From positions 1 through 64,000 of the forward strand of contig DAOTTV010000003.1 of NCBI GenBank assembly GCA_034437755.1: a DNA stretch of 64,000 bases. The letters are read 5' to 3'. Under the pieces are notes generated by a model, which was not told the DNA's origin, made no database searches, and saw only the letters and a program-made list of their open reading frames with translations. Numbering within the stretch: the first letter of the stretch is position 1; every line of letters begins with the position of its first letter. This document shows, one piece after another, positions 17,340-26,168 of this stretch. A program made the position numbers and the translations under genes. This DNA comes from JAUZRW01 sp034437755. Lineage in GTDB: Bacteria > Chloroflexota > Anaerolineae > Aggregatilineales > Phototrophicaceae.

Positions 17340-19592
17340 TTATCCTCGTGTCAAAGGGATGTACATATCGACTGGACTGCCGCCAAATTCCTCGAGCAAT
17401 TCCGGTGTGATTGTGAAACCATCCTGTGTGATAGGCAAGTAACCCTCAGCAAGGATGTAAACGCTGTAGGGAGAGTCAAACTCGAGCGGACGATCAATCT
17501 CAAAATTACCATTGCTGTCTGTGATCGCTAGAGCATAGATTTGTTCCTGATCCCAGACAAAATCAGCAATGGAGAAATCTTCTGTGATCAGGACGAATGT
17601 CGCGCCCTCGATACCACCAAGTGTATCACCATCGACGATTTGCCCGCGCAGTTGAATATCTCCGACCCGTGCCAGTTGGTCAATTTCCAATTGTCCGATA
17701 CCAATCGAAACTTCTGCGGCTTCAAGCAAAATACTATTGATCAGAAAGCGCAATGTATACGTGCCATCCGGCAGACCATTAGGCGCTGTCAGGCGCACGG
17801 TGAAATCATCACCGCTATCTGACGCATTCCATGGGTTTGTTGATTCGTAGAAGATTGTATCATCAACCAGCCATTGCATCGTCCAGAACGTGCCCGGGGC
17901 GATATTATTCCAATCAAAACGCGCATAGAGCGTGTTAGCCCCGTCTGGGTAGGCTGTCGCTGGATTTTCGGCAGGGCGAGCTGTGGGACTATCAGCCCGG
18001 AAGAATTCGATATTATCGAATACGTTCGGCAATGCCCCTTCAGCTTCTCCAGCGACGACAAAATCACCCGTCGCAACAAGTGACGGCGCATCCGGTGGGC
18101 CGATCCCAAAATCGACGCGATAACGACCGGGGCGTAAGCCATCGGTTGGGCGTATGCTGACATCATCGCGTAAGCCATTTGTGCCATCAATGGCTTCCCA
18201 TACATCATCCGTCCGGCTAATCACCTGATCGTTCCAATACCAGACAGCTGACCACGGGGTATTGGGTTGTAGATTGCTGTAGATAAAGCGTGCTGACACA
18301 ACATCACTGATAGGCAGGACATAGCTCTCACCACTGAGGTTGCTATTCTCGTCGATAAAACCAAAGACCACATTTGAAAATGTTGGATCATTCGTTGGTT
18401 GTCCACCAATATCGATTGTTCGGCTTGCTTGCGCTATGCCATCCACAAATAGCCGAAATTCATATGTGCCATTCGGGAAGGGCTGTCCGCTACTGCCGAT
18501 ATACCATAAGCCATTGCTAGGACCGCTCCAGCGCACTGGTGGTAAGCTGAAAGTCTGGATTGGATTTCCGTTGATATTCACGCGGACTTCGTAGACTGTA
18601 TCCGGCGTGAAGTTCTGGTAATCAAAGAAAGCGTAAAGACTTGTCGTGCCAACTGGCGCTGAGCCAATGACACGGGTTGGTAAGCCGTTGTTAACAGACG
18701 ATGCGAAGTATAAGCGCTCGACTGTTGGGACATCATCTAATGCCGATCGAAAGGGTTGTACGCTTAAGGTCTCCACCTGTAGGTTAAGGGAGGCACTGCG
18801 AACCAGAGGACGAGCAAAATCTGCCGGACGCAATACGCTGATAAAATCACCAATCGGGATACATACGTCACTGCGGTTGATGAAACCGTCACGGTTGCTA
18901 TCTTCTAAAGTTCGGCACAAGCCATCATCACTGCGAATAGGCGCACTCGTCGGGATACCGATCAGTTGTCCCTGTTGATTATAGGCCCCACCGCCGGACA
19001 TCGTGCCGGGCACGGGTGCAATCGTACGCGTCTTGATCCATGATTTTTCACCGCCACTGGGCTCGGCAATGAAGGCTGTGACCGTCCCCACAATGGATGA
19101 AACGCTATCATTACCTAAGCTCGGATAACCAACCATTGTGATCGTATCATCAAGCTCTAAATCCGATACATTGGCAATATCGACAAAAGGTAAAATAGGC
19201 AGGGCATCCGGCTCAAGCACACGCCCATCTTCTTCGCGCGTGATTCGTAACAGAGCGAGGTCTAGCCCTTCGTTCACCTGTGCAATGTCTGCACGGTACT
19301 TCGGCACGGGAGGCTCATTAGGGTTCACACTCATCGAGATGATAAGCTCATCGCCGGGGCATGCCTCACTTTGCACGACATGATGCGCGTTAGTCAGGAT
19401 TAGACCGTCGTAGCGTACGAGTGTACCAGTACCGACACAATAGGTCGTCAGGCTATCACCGCCGGCTTGTGTGATAAAAACAGTGGCGCGTCTGATGCGT
19501 TCAATATCGACATCATCGGATCGTTGTTGGGCTTGCGGTCGAACCACCATCACCAGTGAGAGTACTGCTATGAATAAATATCTCAAGCGCAT
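17340..19592 (-). CDS. Secreted trypsin-like serine protease with repeated beta domains
   Basis: The 750-residue protein begins with a signal peptide (RYLFIAVLSLVMVV, ending AQQ). A trypsin-like domain of about 230 residues follows, with His in LTNAHHVV, Asp in GLDLALLRI and the Ser in GTMSGGGAYN, followed by GQLIGIPT. After it come at least three beta-sandwich-like repeats, each with a Y-x-x-F-D/F-x-W-N-type core (for example LYARFDWNNIAPGTFW). The end is a carboxypeptidase-regulatory-like domain (RGQIVDGDTLGGIEGATF). An EF-hand-like DSNRDGFINRSD loop lies inside the protease domain. The start overlaps the preceding stop (TAATG). It probably processes or senses extracellular proteins. Confidence 0.85.
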   Translation of the reverse strand: MRLRYLFIAVLSLVMVVRPQAQQRSDDVDIERIRRATVFITQAGGDSLTTYCVGTGTLVRYDGLILTNAHHVVQSEACPGDELIISMSVNPNEPPVPKYRADIAQVNEGLDLALLRITREEDGRVLEPDALPILPFVDIANVSDLELDDTITMVGYPSLGNDSVSSIVGTVTAFIAEPSGGEKSWIKTRTIAPVPGTMSGGGAYNQQGQLIGIPTSAPIRSDDGLCRTLEDSNRDGFINRSDVCIPIGDFISVLRPADFARPLVRSASLNLQVETLSVQPFRSALDDVPTVERLYFASSVNNGLPTRVIGSAPVGTTSLYAFFDYQNFTPDTVYEVRVNINGNPIQTFSLPPVRWSGPSNGLWYIGSSGQPFPNGTYEFRLFVDGIAQASRTIDIGGQPTNDPTFSNVVFGFIDENSNLSGESYVLPISDVVSARFIYSNLQPNTPWSAVWYWNDQVISRTDDVWEAIDGTNGLRDDVSIRPTDGLRPGRYRVDFGIGPPDAPSLVATGDFVVAGEAEGALPNVFDNIEFFRADSPTARPAENPATAYPDGANTLYARFDWNNIAPGTFWTMQWLVDDTIFYESTNPWNASDSGDDFTVRLTAPNGLPDGTYTLRFLINSILLEAAEVSIGIGQLEIDQLARVGDIQLRGQIVDGDTLGGIEGATFVLITEDFSIADFVWDQEQIYALAITDSNGNFEIDRPLEFDSPYSVYILAEGYLPITQDGFTITPELLEEFGGSPVDMYIPLTRG

Positions 19593-20191
19593 TAGAACTG
19601 TAGCCTTCTCAAGAAATTTTCAAATCGGGGGTATTCCTCGTGATAAATACTCACATCCGCACGATAGGTGATGATAATTGCTTGCTCCGCTTGTATGACA
19701 AGTATATCCAGCCCTCGCACTACAGAAGGTACAGCTTGCAAGAACGGACTCGCGTTAGAACTCGTGTAGCTATAACTCAACGCGCGGGTGTTCTCTACAC
19801 CTGGCAGATCAAATGATTCATCAAAGAGAATGGTATAGTCAGTTAAAACAGGCAACCGCTCTAATGAGAGTCGATCGGCGACGTTACGTTCTTCGGCATC
19901 TTCGCCGACTGGCCGCACAGCGACCTGAAAAGTTGTCTTGTATCCCGCCCGTGACATATCCCGTACCCGAAACACATAATCACCCTGCGTATCAAGCAAC
20001 CAATTCTGCGGATATGATGCGCTAATACCGGCTTGTGGACTCTCATAGAAGACAGTCGCGTTGAGGACACGACTTCTAAAATTAAGCCCTAGTAGAATCA
20101 GTATAACAAAAACTAAGACGGTGAAGACATCTGCATAGCGTTGCCGCAGTGATAACGATGGTGCCTGTGAGAAATTCTCGATTATTCGCAT
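19592..20191 (-). CDS. Single-pass membrane protein with PsbP-like extracellular domain
   Basis: This is a 199-residue protein. One transmembrane helix near residues 26-42 (VFTVLVFVILILLGL) is followed by an exported domain. Its start, ISASYPQNWLLDTQGDYVFRV, resembles the opening strands of PsbP/MOG1-like folds seen in many lipoproteins of this lineage. The stop codon overlaps the protease start by one base, and the gene begins two bases after the upstream membrane gene. The three therefore form a coupled unit, perhaps an adaptor or cofactor for the protease. I do not recognise a named family. Confidence 0.65.
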   Translation of the reverse strand: MRIIENFSQAPSLSLRQRYADVFTVLVFVILILLGLNFRSRVLNATVFYESPQAGISASYPQNWLLDTQGDYVFRVRDMSRAGYKTTFQVAVRPVGEDAEERNVADRLSLERLPVLTDYTILFDESFDLPGVENTRALSYSYTSSNASPFLQAVPSVVRGLDILVIQAEQAIIITYRADVSIYHEEYPRFENFLRRLQF

Positions 20192-20193
20192 GA

Positions 20194-21117
20194 TTATATT
20201 TCCTCACTGGCAAAACGATCACGCTCGCGCTGATCTGATACATTGAACAAGAATAGCATAACCGCCATCGGCCCAGCATATAATACAATCACTACTGCCA
20301 TCCCGAAGATCGTGCGTTGCTCGCTGATGGTCAAGCCAAGTGCCGCTTTGCTAAATTCTGTACGCATCGTCATCGATAAGCCAACGACTAGCGATGCAAA
20401 CAATAGCATTGCCGGTAGCAGAAAAGCTAGCGCATCGCTGAACCATGTCTCTGACAGTCCATAGGCTATCACCACACTGCCGGCAATATTCATCGCTGTG
20501 ATGCCGAAAACACGAAGGATGGCTGCGTCCGCTGTCGCCATGGGGGTTGTGACCACGTAACTCAGGCTGAAGACTGTCGCATAACCGATCGCACTAGCGA
20601 CACAGTAGGCAACGCTATCGGCACGAACACGATAATGCTGGGGATAGGCAATGTAACGTACAACAACGTACTTCAAGAACTCCTGCAAAATGCCAACTGT
20701 TAACATATGTCCTAGAATGCGATTGATCGTGCCTTGTTGGGGTAACCATGTATCTAGTTGAAAGATAGTGTTTAAAATTGGGATGGCAACGGCGTTCGCC
20801 ACCAATGCGCTGACGATAAATACCGTGAATAAGCGCGGACGGGGCGAAACAGCGAATTTTTCTGGTAGCCACGAGATCATGACCCAGAGTAATGCCGGCG
20901 TCAATGCGAGCAATATATTGATAGGGAAACGCGCAGTATCCGGCAAACGAACCCCAAATAACTGCCATAAAAGATAGAGGTTGAGCATCAAGCCCAGCAA
21001 GATACTGCTCTCGATGATAATACTCCGCCACACCCGTCGATAAGGATAAATTTCCTCTTCTTCTTTGGGCGGGGTTAGCAATCTCAGATCGTTGTACTCA
21101 CTCAAGGTTCTATTCAC
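20194..21117 (-). CDS. Multi-pass membrane protein, PrsW/CAAX-protease-like (tentative)
   Basis: The 307-residue protein has about eight hydrophobic helices. A segment LQEFLKYVVVRY, then a helix with SVAYCVASAIGYATVFSLSY, resembles the EExxK and glycine-rich helices of PrsW intramembrane proteases. The second Glu is not conserved and a clear third motif is not seen, so catalysis is doubtful. Translation starts at GTG. It is the first gene of an operon running to the single-pass protein, the serine protease and tlyA. Confidence 0.55.
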   Translation of the reverse strand: MNRTLSEYNDLRLLTPPKEEEEIYPYRRVWRSIIIESSILLGLMLNLYLLWQLFGVRLPDTARFPINILLALTPALLWVMISWLPEKFAVSPRPRLFTVFIVSALVANAVAIPILNTIFQLDTWLPQQGTINRILGHMLTVGILQEFLKYVVVRYIAYPQHYRVRADSVAYCVASAIGYATVFSLSYVVTTPMATADAAILRVFGITAMNIAGSVVIAYGLSETWFSDALAFLLPAMLLFASLVVGLSMTMRTEFSKAALGLTISEQRTIFGMAVVIVLYAGPMAVMLFLFNVSDQRERDRFASEEI

Positions 21118-21124
21118 CCGTTAA

Positions 21125-21153
21125 ATTATGCTAAAATGTCGGTTCATTGTCAG
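21125..21153 (-). promoter_or_regulatory. Promoter of the membrane protein-protease-tlyA operon
   Basis: On the minus strand CTGACA (21148-21153) and CATAAT (21125-21130) are separated by exactly 17 bp, and each matches consensus at five of six bases. The predicted transcription start falls within a base or two of the GTG at 21117, so the message would be nearly leaderless. Confidence 0.6.
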
Positions 21154-21192
21154 AAATCCTAGCGAAATGTCTGAATACTGCAAAGGTGAAAT

Positions 21193-22791
21193 ATGCACAT
21201 CGTATGGCGACTTATAATCGCATTGTCTGTTAGTCTAGCGCTGATGGGGTGTAGCGTCTTAGGTGATCCCCCTGATGATAATCGTAACACACTCATCTAC
21301 GGCCTGACACTTAGCCCCAGCGGAATCGACCCGCACATCAACCGTTCAACGGAGTTAGGAATTGTTCTACGACAGGTCTATGACACGTTAGTCTATCGTC
21401 ACCCTGACACACGTGCTTTTGTTCCGGGTCTGGCGGAGCGCTGGGAGATTTCTGATGATGGTCTGATTTACACATTCTACCTGCGCGAAAATGTCATATT
21501 TCATGATAGCACTCGTTTTAACGCGGCAGCGGTTGTCTATAATCTCGATCGTATTCGCGCACCAGAGACGGCTTCACAGCGCGCCCGCTTCTTGATTGAG
21601 CCGATTGTGACTTACGAAGCACTTGACGAGTACACAGTGCAGATGACCTTATCACAACCGTTTGAGCCCCTGTTAGATGCCTTCAGCCAGGTTTATCTGG
21701 CAATGGCTAGCCCGACACAATTAGCCAAATACAATACCCTGCGTTATCAATATTATCAGGTGGGTACTGGGCCATTCGAGTTCGTGGAGTATGTGCCAGA
21801 GGATCGAATCATCATCCGGCGCAATCCTGATTACGATTGGCATCCCGAATTCTATGGCGACTTACCACCGAATGCGATTGATGAAGTCGAGTTCCGTTTC
21901 TTTCGTGATGCGGCAACACGCTTGATTGCTCTGGAAAGTGGGGATGCTCATGTCATGGGCGATCTCTTGCCGACAGATGCACGTTCGGTCGTCAATGACC
22001 CTGATATTGAATTGTTGACCGTTCCTATACCGGGGCAGCCGCTTCAGTTTTACTTCAACACACAACAAGCACCAACGGATCAATTGGCGGTGCGGCAGGC
22101 GCTCGCTTATGCAGCAAACCGTACGGCGATTGTCGATGCGGTCTTTGGTGGCTTTTCGCAAATTGCATGGGGCCCTACGTCATCGACGACGCTCTTTTAC
22201 AATCGCGGTGTGCAAGATGTTTATGCTTACAATTTGCAACAGGCTCAACAATTACTCGCGGATGTTGGCTACGTCGATAGTGATAACGATGGCATCCGTG
22301 ATCGCGATGGTGCGAATTTGACGATCCAAGTTCTACAACCACCTTGGAGTTCCTTACCTGAAGTGACGCAGTTATTACAAGATCAATGGGAGTCAATTGG
22401 GATTGATGTTGTGGTCAATCCGGTATCGGGCTATCCAGCACTCATCGAAGCATCAGAAGCAGGTGAGTACAATCTCATATCGTTTGATCAACCAGGCATT
22501 GACCCTTATATTCTCAATCAAAGCTATTTGAGTGATGCACAAGATAACTGGACAGGGTATCAGAATCCAGAACTGGATAGCGTTTTGATAGAAGCCATGC
22601 AAACCTCTGATCCTGAAGCTCGTCGGCTACAATATGGACGCGCTCAAGCGATCATTCTTGAACAAGCGTTAGTGCTACCTGTGCGTGAATATACAAATCT
22701 CAATGCCTACGTTACAGACGTGCAAAACTTACGCTATGACCCATATGGTTGGTTTCCATTGCTATATCCTGTAGCGCTAGCAAACGAGTGA
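21193..22791 (+). CDS. ABC transporter substrate-binding lipoprotein, family 5 (peptide type)
   Basis: This 532-residue SBP_bac_5 protein belongs to the DppA/OppA family, which binds peptides or other small ligands outside the membrane. It has a lipoprotein signal with lipobox LALMGC, the family start YGLTLSPSGIDPHINRSTE, FVPGLAERWEISDDGLIYTF, and the conserved GTGPFEFVEY. An insertion DVGYVDSDNDGIRDRDG is typical of this family's C-lobe. A purine-rich ribosome-binding site (AAAGGTGAAAT) precedes the ATG. It leads a three-gene importer operon. Confidence 0.92.
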   Translation: MHIVWRLIIALSVSLALMGCSVLGDPPDDNRNTLIYGLTLSPSGIDPHINRSTELGIVLRQVYDTLVYRHPDTRAFVPGLAERWEISDDGLIYTFYLRENVIFHDSTRFNAAAVVYNLDRIRAPETASQRARFLIEPIVTYEALDEYTVQMTLSQPFEPLLDAFSQVYLAMASPTQLAKYNTLRYQYYQVGTGPFEFVEYVPEDRIIIRRNPDYDWHPEFYGDLPPNAIDEVEFRFFRDAATRLIALESGDAHVMGDLLPTDARSVVNDPDIELLTVPIPGQPLQFYFNTQQAPTDQLAVRQALAYAANRTAIVDAVFGGFSQIAWGPTSSTTLFYNRGVQDVYAYNLQQAQQLLADVGYVDSDNDGIRDRDGANLTIQVLQPPWSSLPEVTQLLQDQWESIGIDVVVNPVSGYPALIEASEAGEYNLISFDQPGIDPYILNQSYLSDAQDNWTGYQNPELDSVLIEAMQTSDPEARRLQYGRAQAIILEQALVLPVREYTNLNAYVTDVQNLRYDPYGWFPLLYPVALANE

Positions 22792-22804
22792 TATCACTCA
22801 GGAC

Positions 22805-23701
22805 ATGATGGCTTTCATCGTACAGAAATTACTCACAGCAACAGTCACGGTCTGGCTAGCGGTGACGCTCGCGTTTTTGGGATTGCGGATACTGCCGGGC
22901 GATGCCATCACCGCACAACTGAGTGGGTCTGGCTTACCAGCAGACATCATTGCTGAGCGCCGCGCTGTGTATCAGCTTGATGCGCCAATCTGGCAACAAT
23001 ACGTCTCATTCTGGGTACAGCTCATGCGCGGGGATTTAGGGATGTCGCTGTACGGCGGTCAGACTGTGAGTGAGATTATTCGTCAACGCTTGCCAACAAC
23101 GCTTGTCCTCGCCGGTTGGGCATCGCTGATTGCCATCTGTCTGGGGATTGCACTCGGGTTAGTAGGTGCGCTCGATCAGCGCGTGATTGCGAGCATCGCC
23201 CGTTGGATAACCTACATCTCCTTTGGTGTGCCGATCTACTGGACAGCTACGCTTGCGGTGTTCATTTTTGCGGTTTACATCGGTGGTGTGCGAGATAATA
23301 TCTGGCTTCCGGCGATTGTGCTGGGCTTTCATAGTGCCGGTGGCATCGCACGCATCACGCAACAAAATATATCAACAATCCAAGATGTAGCTTACATCCG
23401 AACAGCACATGGCAAGGGCTTACCCGTATCAAGCGTTTATACGCGCCATATGCTGAAAGCCGCGCTCTTACCGATCATCACCGTGATTACGCTACAAATG
23501 GGCGTTCTCTTCAGCGGTACAGTGATTACCGAGACGATTTTCCAGCGTGCTGGCATCGGGCGTTTGTTACTGGATGCAGTGCTAGCGCGTAATTATCCGG
23601 TTGTACAAGGGGTGGTGATTATCACAGCTATTGTCTACGTTGTGCTTAATACCTGCGCCGACATTCTCTACAGCCTCATTGATCCGCGAGTTGAATTATG
23701 A
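22805..23701 (+). CDS. ABC transporter permease, DppB type
   Basis: The 298-residue inner-membrane protein has six predicted helices. The N-terminal MAFIVQKLLTATVTVWLAVT and LGLRILPGDAITAQLSG are typical of the DppB/OppB group, and the EAA-type cytoplasmic loop is YIRTAHGKGLPVSSVYTRH. The start lies 13 nt after the binding-protein gene, and its stop overlaps the next permease start by ATGA. Confidence 0.93.
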   Translation: MMAFIVQKLLTATVTVWLAVTLAFLGLRILPGDAITAQLSGSGLPADIIAERRAVYQLDAPIWQQYVSFWVQLMRGDLGMSLYGGQTVSEIIRQRLPTTLVLAGWASLIAICLGIALGLVGALDQRVIASIARWITYISFGVPIYWTATLAVFIFAVYIGGVRDNIWLPAIVLGFHSAGGIARITQQNISTIQDVAYIRTAHGKGLPVSSVYTRHMLKAALLPIITVITLQMGVLFSGTVITETIFQRAGIGRLLLDAVLARNYPVVQGVVIITAIVYVVLNTCADILYSLIDPRVEL

Positions 23702-24468
23702 GAAGTTCACTGCTGATTTTGTTGTGCATTACTGGTGTATGCCTTGCGGCACCTTTACTAACGACGATCGCGCCAACACAGACACAACCCACACAACAAC
23801 TCATCGCACCCAATGTCCAGCATTTGTTCGGCACCGATTATCTGGGGCGCGATGTTTACAGTCGCACATTGTACGGAGGGCGGCGTACGCTGGCGGTATC
23901 GACGCTCGCCACCGTTGTTGCTGTGTCAGTGGGGGTGATGTGGGGAATGCTGGGGACTCTAGCCCCGCGTCCTGTGCGTGCGCTTGTCGTCGCACTGATT
24001 GACGCATGGTTAGCATTACCGGGATTAATTATTGCGCTCGTACTCCTCTTATTTTTAGGACGCGGCGCGATTCCGATTGCTATCGCGGTTGGTCTAGCAC
24101 AAATGGCAGGGGTTGCACGTATTGTACGGTCGCGCTCACTTCAGGTATTGCAAGAAGGATATATTGATGCCGCACATAGCTTAGGTGCTTCACAGTGGCA
24201 TATTATTGGGCACCATCTTTTGCCAAATATTAGCGCGACCTTGCTCACTTATACAGCAATTGTGTTTAGCTATAGCATCATCAATAGCGCGGCATTGAGC
24301 TTGCTAGGGCTAGGGCAAGACCCTGCGTATCCTGATTGGGGCATCATGCTAGCTGAAGGTCGGAATTCATTCAGAATTGCGCCCTGGGTAGCAATCGCGC
24401 CCGGATTAGCGATCAGTCTGACGATTATTAGTGTTCATCGTCTGGTTGATCAGTGGGAGCGTGTCTGA
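23698..24468 (+). CDS. ABC transporter permease, DppC type
   Basis: The 256-residue partner permease carries the family motifs HLFGTDYLGRDVYSRTLYG and the EAA loop YIDAAHSLGASQWHIIGHH. It is somewhat short at the N-terminus compared with DppC. No ATPase genes follow; instead its last 41 bp overlap the 3' end of the convergent isopentenyl phosphate kinase gene. The importer must therefore borrow ATPases encoded elsewhere. Confidence 0.92.
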   Translation: MRSSLLILLCITGVCLAAPLLTTIAPTQTQPTQQLIAPNVQHLFGTDYLGRDVYSRTLYGGRRTLAVSTLATVVAVSVGVMWGMLGTLAPRPVRALVVALIDAWLALPGLIIALVLLLFLGRGAIPIAIAVGLAQMAGVARIVRSRSLQVLQEGYIDAAHSLGASQWHIIGHHLLPNISATLLTYTAIVFSYSIINSAALSLLGLGQDPAYPDWGIMLAEGRNSFRIAPWVAIAPGLAISLTIISVHRLVDQWERV

Positions 24469-25243
24469 TGGTTGTGCCGATCGTAGGACGGCTAAGCAAC
24501 GCATCTTTGAGGCGATCCGGCACAAGTCCGTTGAGAATACGAATCGTCGGATAGGGGGGATGTATCGCTAAGGTGAGCATGTCGCGCACTTTGCTGAGCA
24601 TCCCACCCGTGACATCGACACCGCGTGATGGCTTAAGCAAAGGTTCGATCTGCTCAAAGTTCTCAGACGTAATTTGTGGAATAATGTTTTGCACGTCATC
24701 ATATACGCCATCAACTTCGCCCAATAACAAAATCCGCGTGACAGGGTGCGCTAAGTTATTCACAAGATATGTGAACACCGTCTCGGTTGATGTAATTGTT
24801 CCTCCGCGTTGCTCATCAAATGCCACATCTCCATAAACTAACGGGACGAGTCCATTGGCTAGTGCTTTTTCGATATTGTAGAGCGCCATCTCACGTAATG
24901 ATCCATCGACTGCGATGGATGACGCAGAGGGCTGGAAACGTATGATTGGCACATCGACAGCCTGCAATGCTGAAGCGACATGATAATTGAGTTCTGCCGC
25001 GCGGGTTGCAACACGGGCAAACCCGCGCCACTGTTCAGTCGTTGTCACGCCGTCCATCGTGTTGTGCTTCTGCGCTTCAACATGACCGAAGGAACCGCTT
25101 CCATGTCCGATGATAATAGGCATAGAGGTCTGCATGGTATCGGCTATTTCTTGGGCGAGGCGCGACATAACATCCTGTCGAAAGGCGAGTGGACGTGTTT
25201 TATCCGTGATCAGCGATCCACCAAGTTTGACAAGTGTAACCAT
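24428..25243 (-). CDS. ipk: Isopentenyl phosphate kinase
   Basis: This is an amino-acid-kinase-fold enzyme of 271 residues that phosphorylates isopentenyl phosphate to isopentenyl diphosphate. It shows LVKLGGSLITDK at the start, GHGSGSFGHVEAQKH with the IPK-specific catalytic His54, PLVYGDVAFDEQRGGTI, and GVDVTGGMLSKV. These distinguish it from glutamate-5-kinase and UMP kinase. It ends the ubiA-mvk-ipk operon, four bases after mvk. Its presence points to the alternative mevalonate pathway. The 3' end overlaps a convergent permease gene. Confidence 0.93.
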   Translation of the reverse strand: MVTLVKLGGSLITDKTRPLAFRQDVMSRLAQEIADTMQTSMPIIIGHGSGSFGHVEAQKHNTMDGVTTTEQWRGFARVATRAAELNYHVASALQAVDVPIIRFQPSASSIAVDGSLREMALYNIEKALANGLVPLVYGDVAFDEQRGGTITSTETVFTYLVNNLAHPVTRILLLGEVDGVYDDVQNIIPQITSENFEQIEPLLKPSRGVDVTGGMLSKVRDMLTLAIHPPYPTIRILNGLVPDRLKDALLSRPTIGTTIRHAPTDQPDDEH

Positions 25244-25247
25244 TTTA

Positions 25248-26168
25248 TCATGTGCTTTCTATCTTTGTTTGCAAGACATTCGTCGCGCCAGCGGCATAGA
25301 GCGCATCAGTTATCCGTTGGCTGTCATCACTCTTGACGAGGGCTATCATGTTTCCCCCACGTCCGCCACCAGATAATTTTGCCCCCAGTGCCCCATTAGC
25401 CCGCGCTGTTTCAACCAGTATATTGAGTTCATGGGATGACACTGTCAACTGTCGCAGTAAGCGATGATTCTCATACATTAATTCGCCCAAAGTTGACAGA
25501 TCACCTGCTTGCATGGCTTGATGTGCGCTGTGTGCAATCTGACCAATGCGTTCGATAACGGGCTTGGTATTCTCAGGCTTTGTGTTATACAGGCGCCGCA
25601 CATCGCTGACAGCGATCTTGGTTGGCGCACCAATACCCGTATTAGCCACTAAAATTGTGAAAGGCGTTCGGTTCGCAATATGCTGAATAGGCTGGTTGCG
25701 GACGTAATAGATCGCCTGTTCATATACGATAACGGTGTTGTCAATACCGCTAGGCGTACCGTGATGGAGCTTCTCGATGTCGTAGACAATGCGATTAGTC
25801 TCGTCATGATTGAGCGAGTGCTGGTTAAAAGCCGCCAGCGCACGCACGATTACAGTTGAAATTGCCGCGCCACTGCCCAAGCCGCTAGCAATCGGGATTC
25901 TCGACTGAAGCTCGAGGCGTGCGTGTGGTATTGCTTGTCCAAGCCCTTTTAAAGCCGCGCGAGTAATCTGGGCGAGCGGGTCGTCATCATTTATGTGTAT
26001 CGTTTGGTTGCTCAAATCTTGGGCGATAATGTGCAGAGGAGCATCACTCGCTGTCATGGTCGCGGTCGCACGTAAATCAGCGAGTGGAACAGCAATCGCA
26101 GGTTCACCATATACGACGGCATGTTCGCCGAAGAGAATGATCTTTGCTGGTGCAGTGGTCGTAATCAT
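25248..26168 (-). CDS. mvk: Mevalonate kinase
   Basis: This GHMP-family kinase of about 306 residues phosphorylates mevalonate at the 5-position. Motifs are APAKIILFGEHAVVYGEPA at the N-terminus, the ATP loop PIASGLGSGAAIS, IDNTVIVYEQ, and the C-terminal KLSGGGRGGNMIALV. I place the start at 26168, where ATG overlaps the ubiA stop as ATGA and the protein begins MITTTAPAK; a reading 17 codons longer would enter the ubiA gene with no homology. It lies between ubiA and ipk in one operon. Confidence 0.94.
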   Translation of the reverse strand: MITTTAPAKIILFGEHAVVYGEPAIAVPLADLRATATMTASDAPLHIIAQDLSNQTIHINDDDPLAQITRAALKGLGQAIPHARLELQSRIPIASGLGSGAAISTVIVRALAAFNQHSLNHDETNRIVYDIEKLHHGTPSGIDNTVIVYEQAIYYVRNQPIQHIANRTPFTILVANTGIGAPTKIAVSDVRRLYNTKPENTKPVIERIGQIAHSAHQAMQAGDLSTLGELMYENHRLLRQLTVSSHELNILVETARANGALGAKLSGGGRGGNMIALVKSDDSQRITDALYAAGATNVLQTKIEST

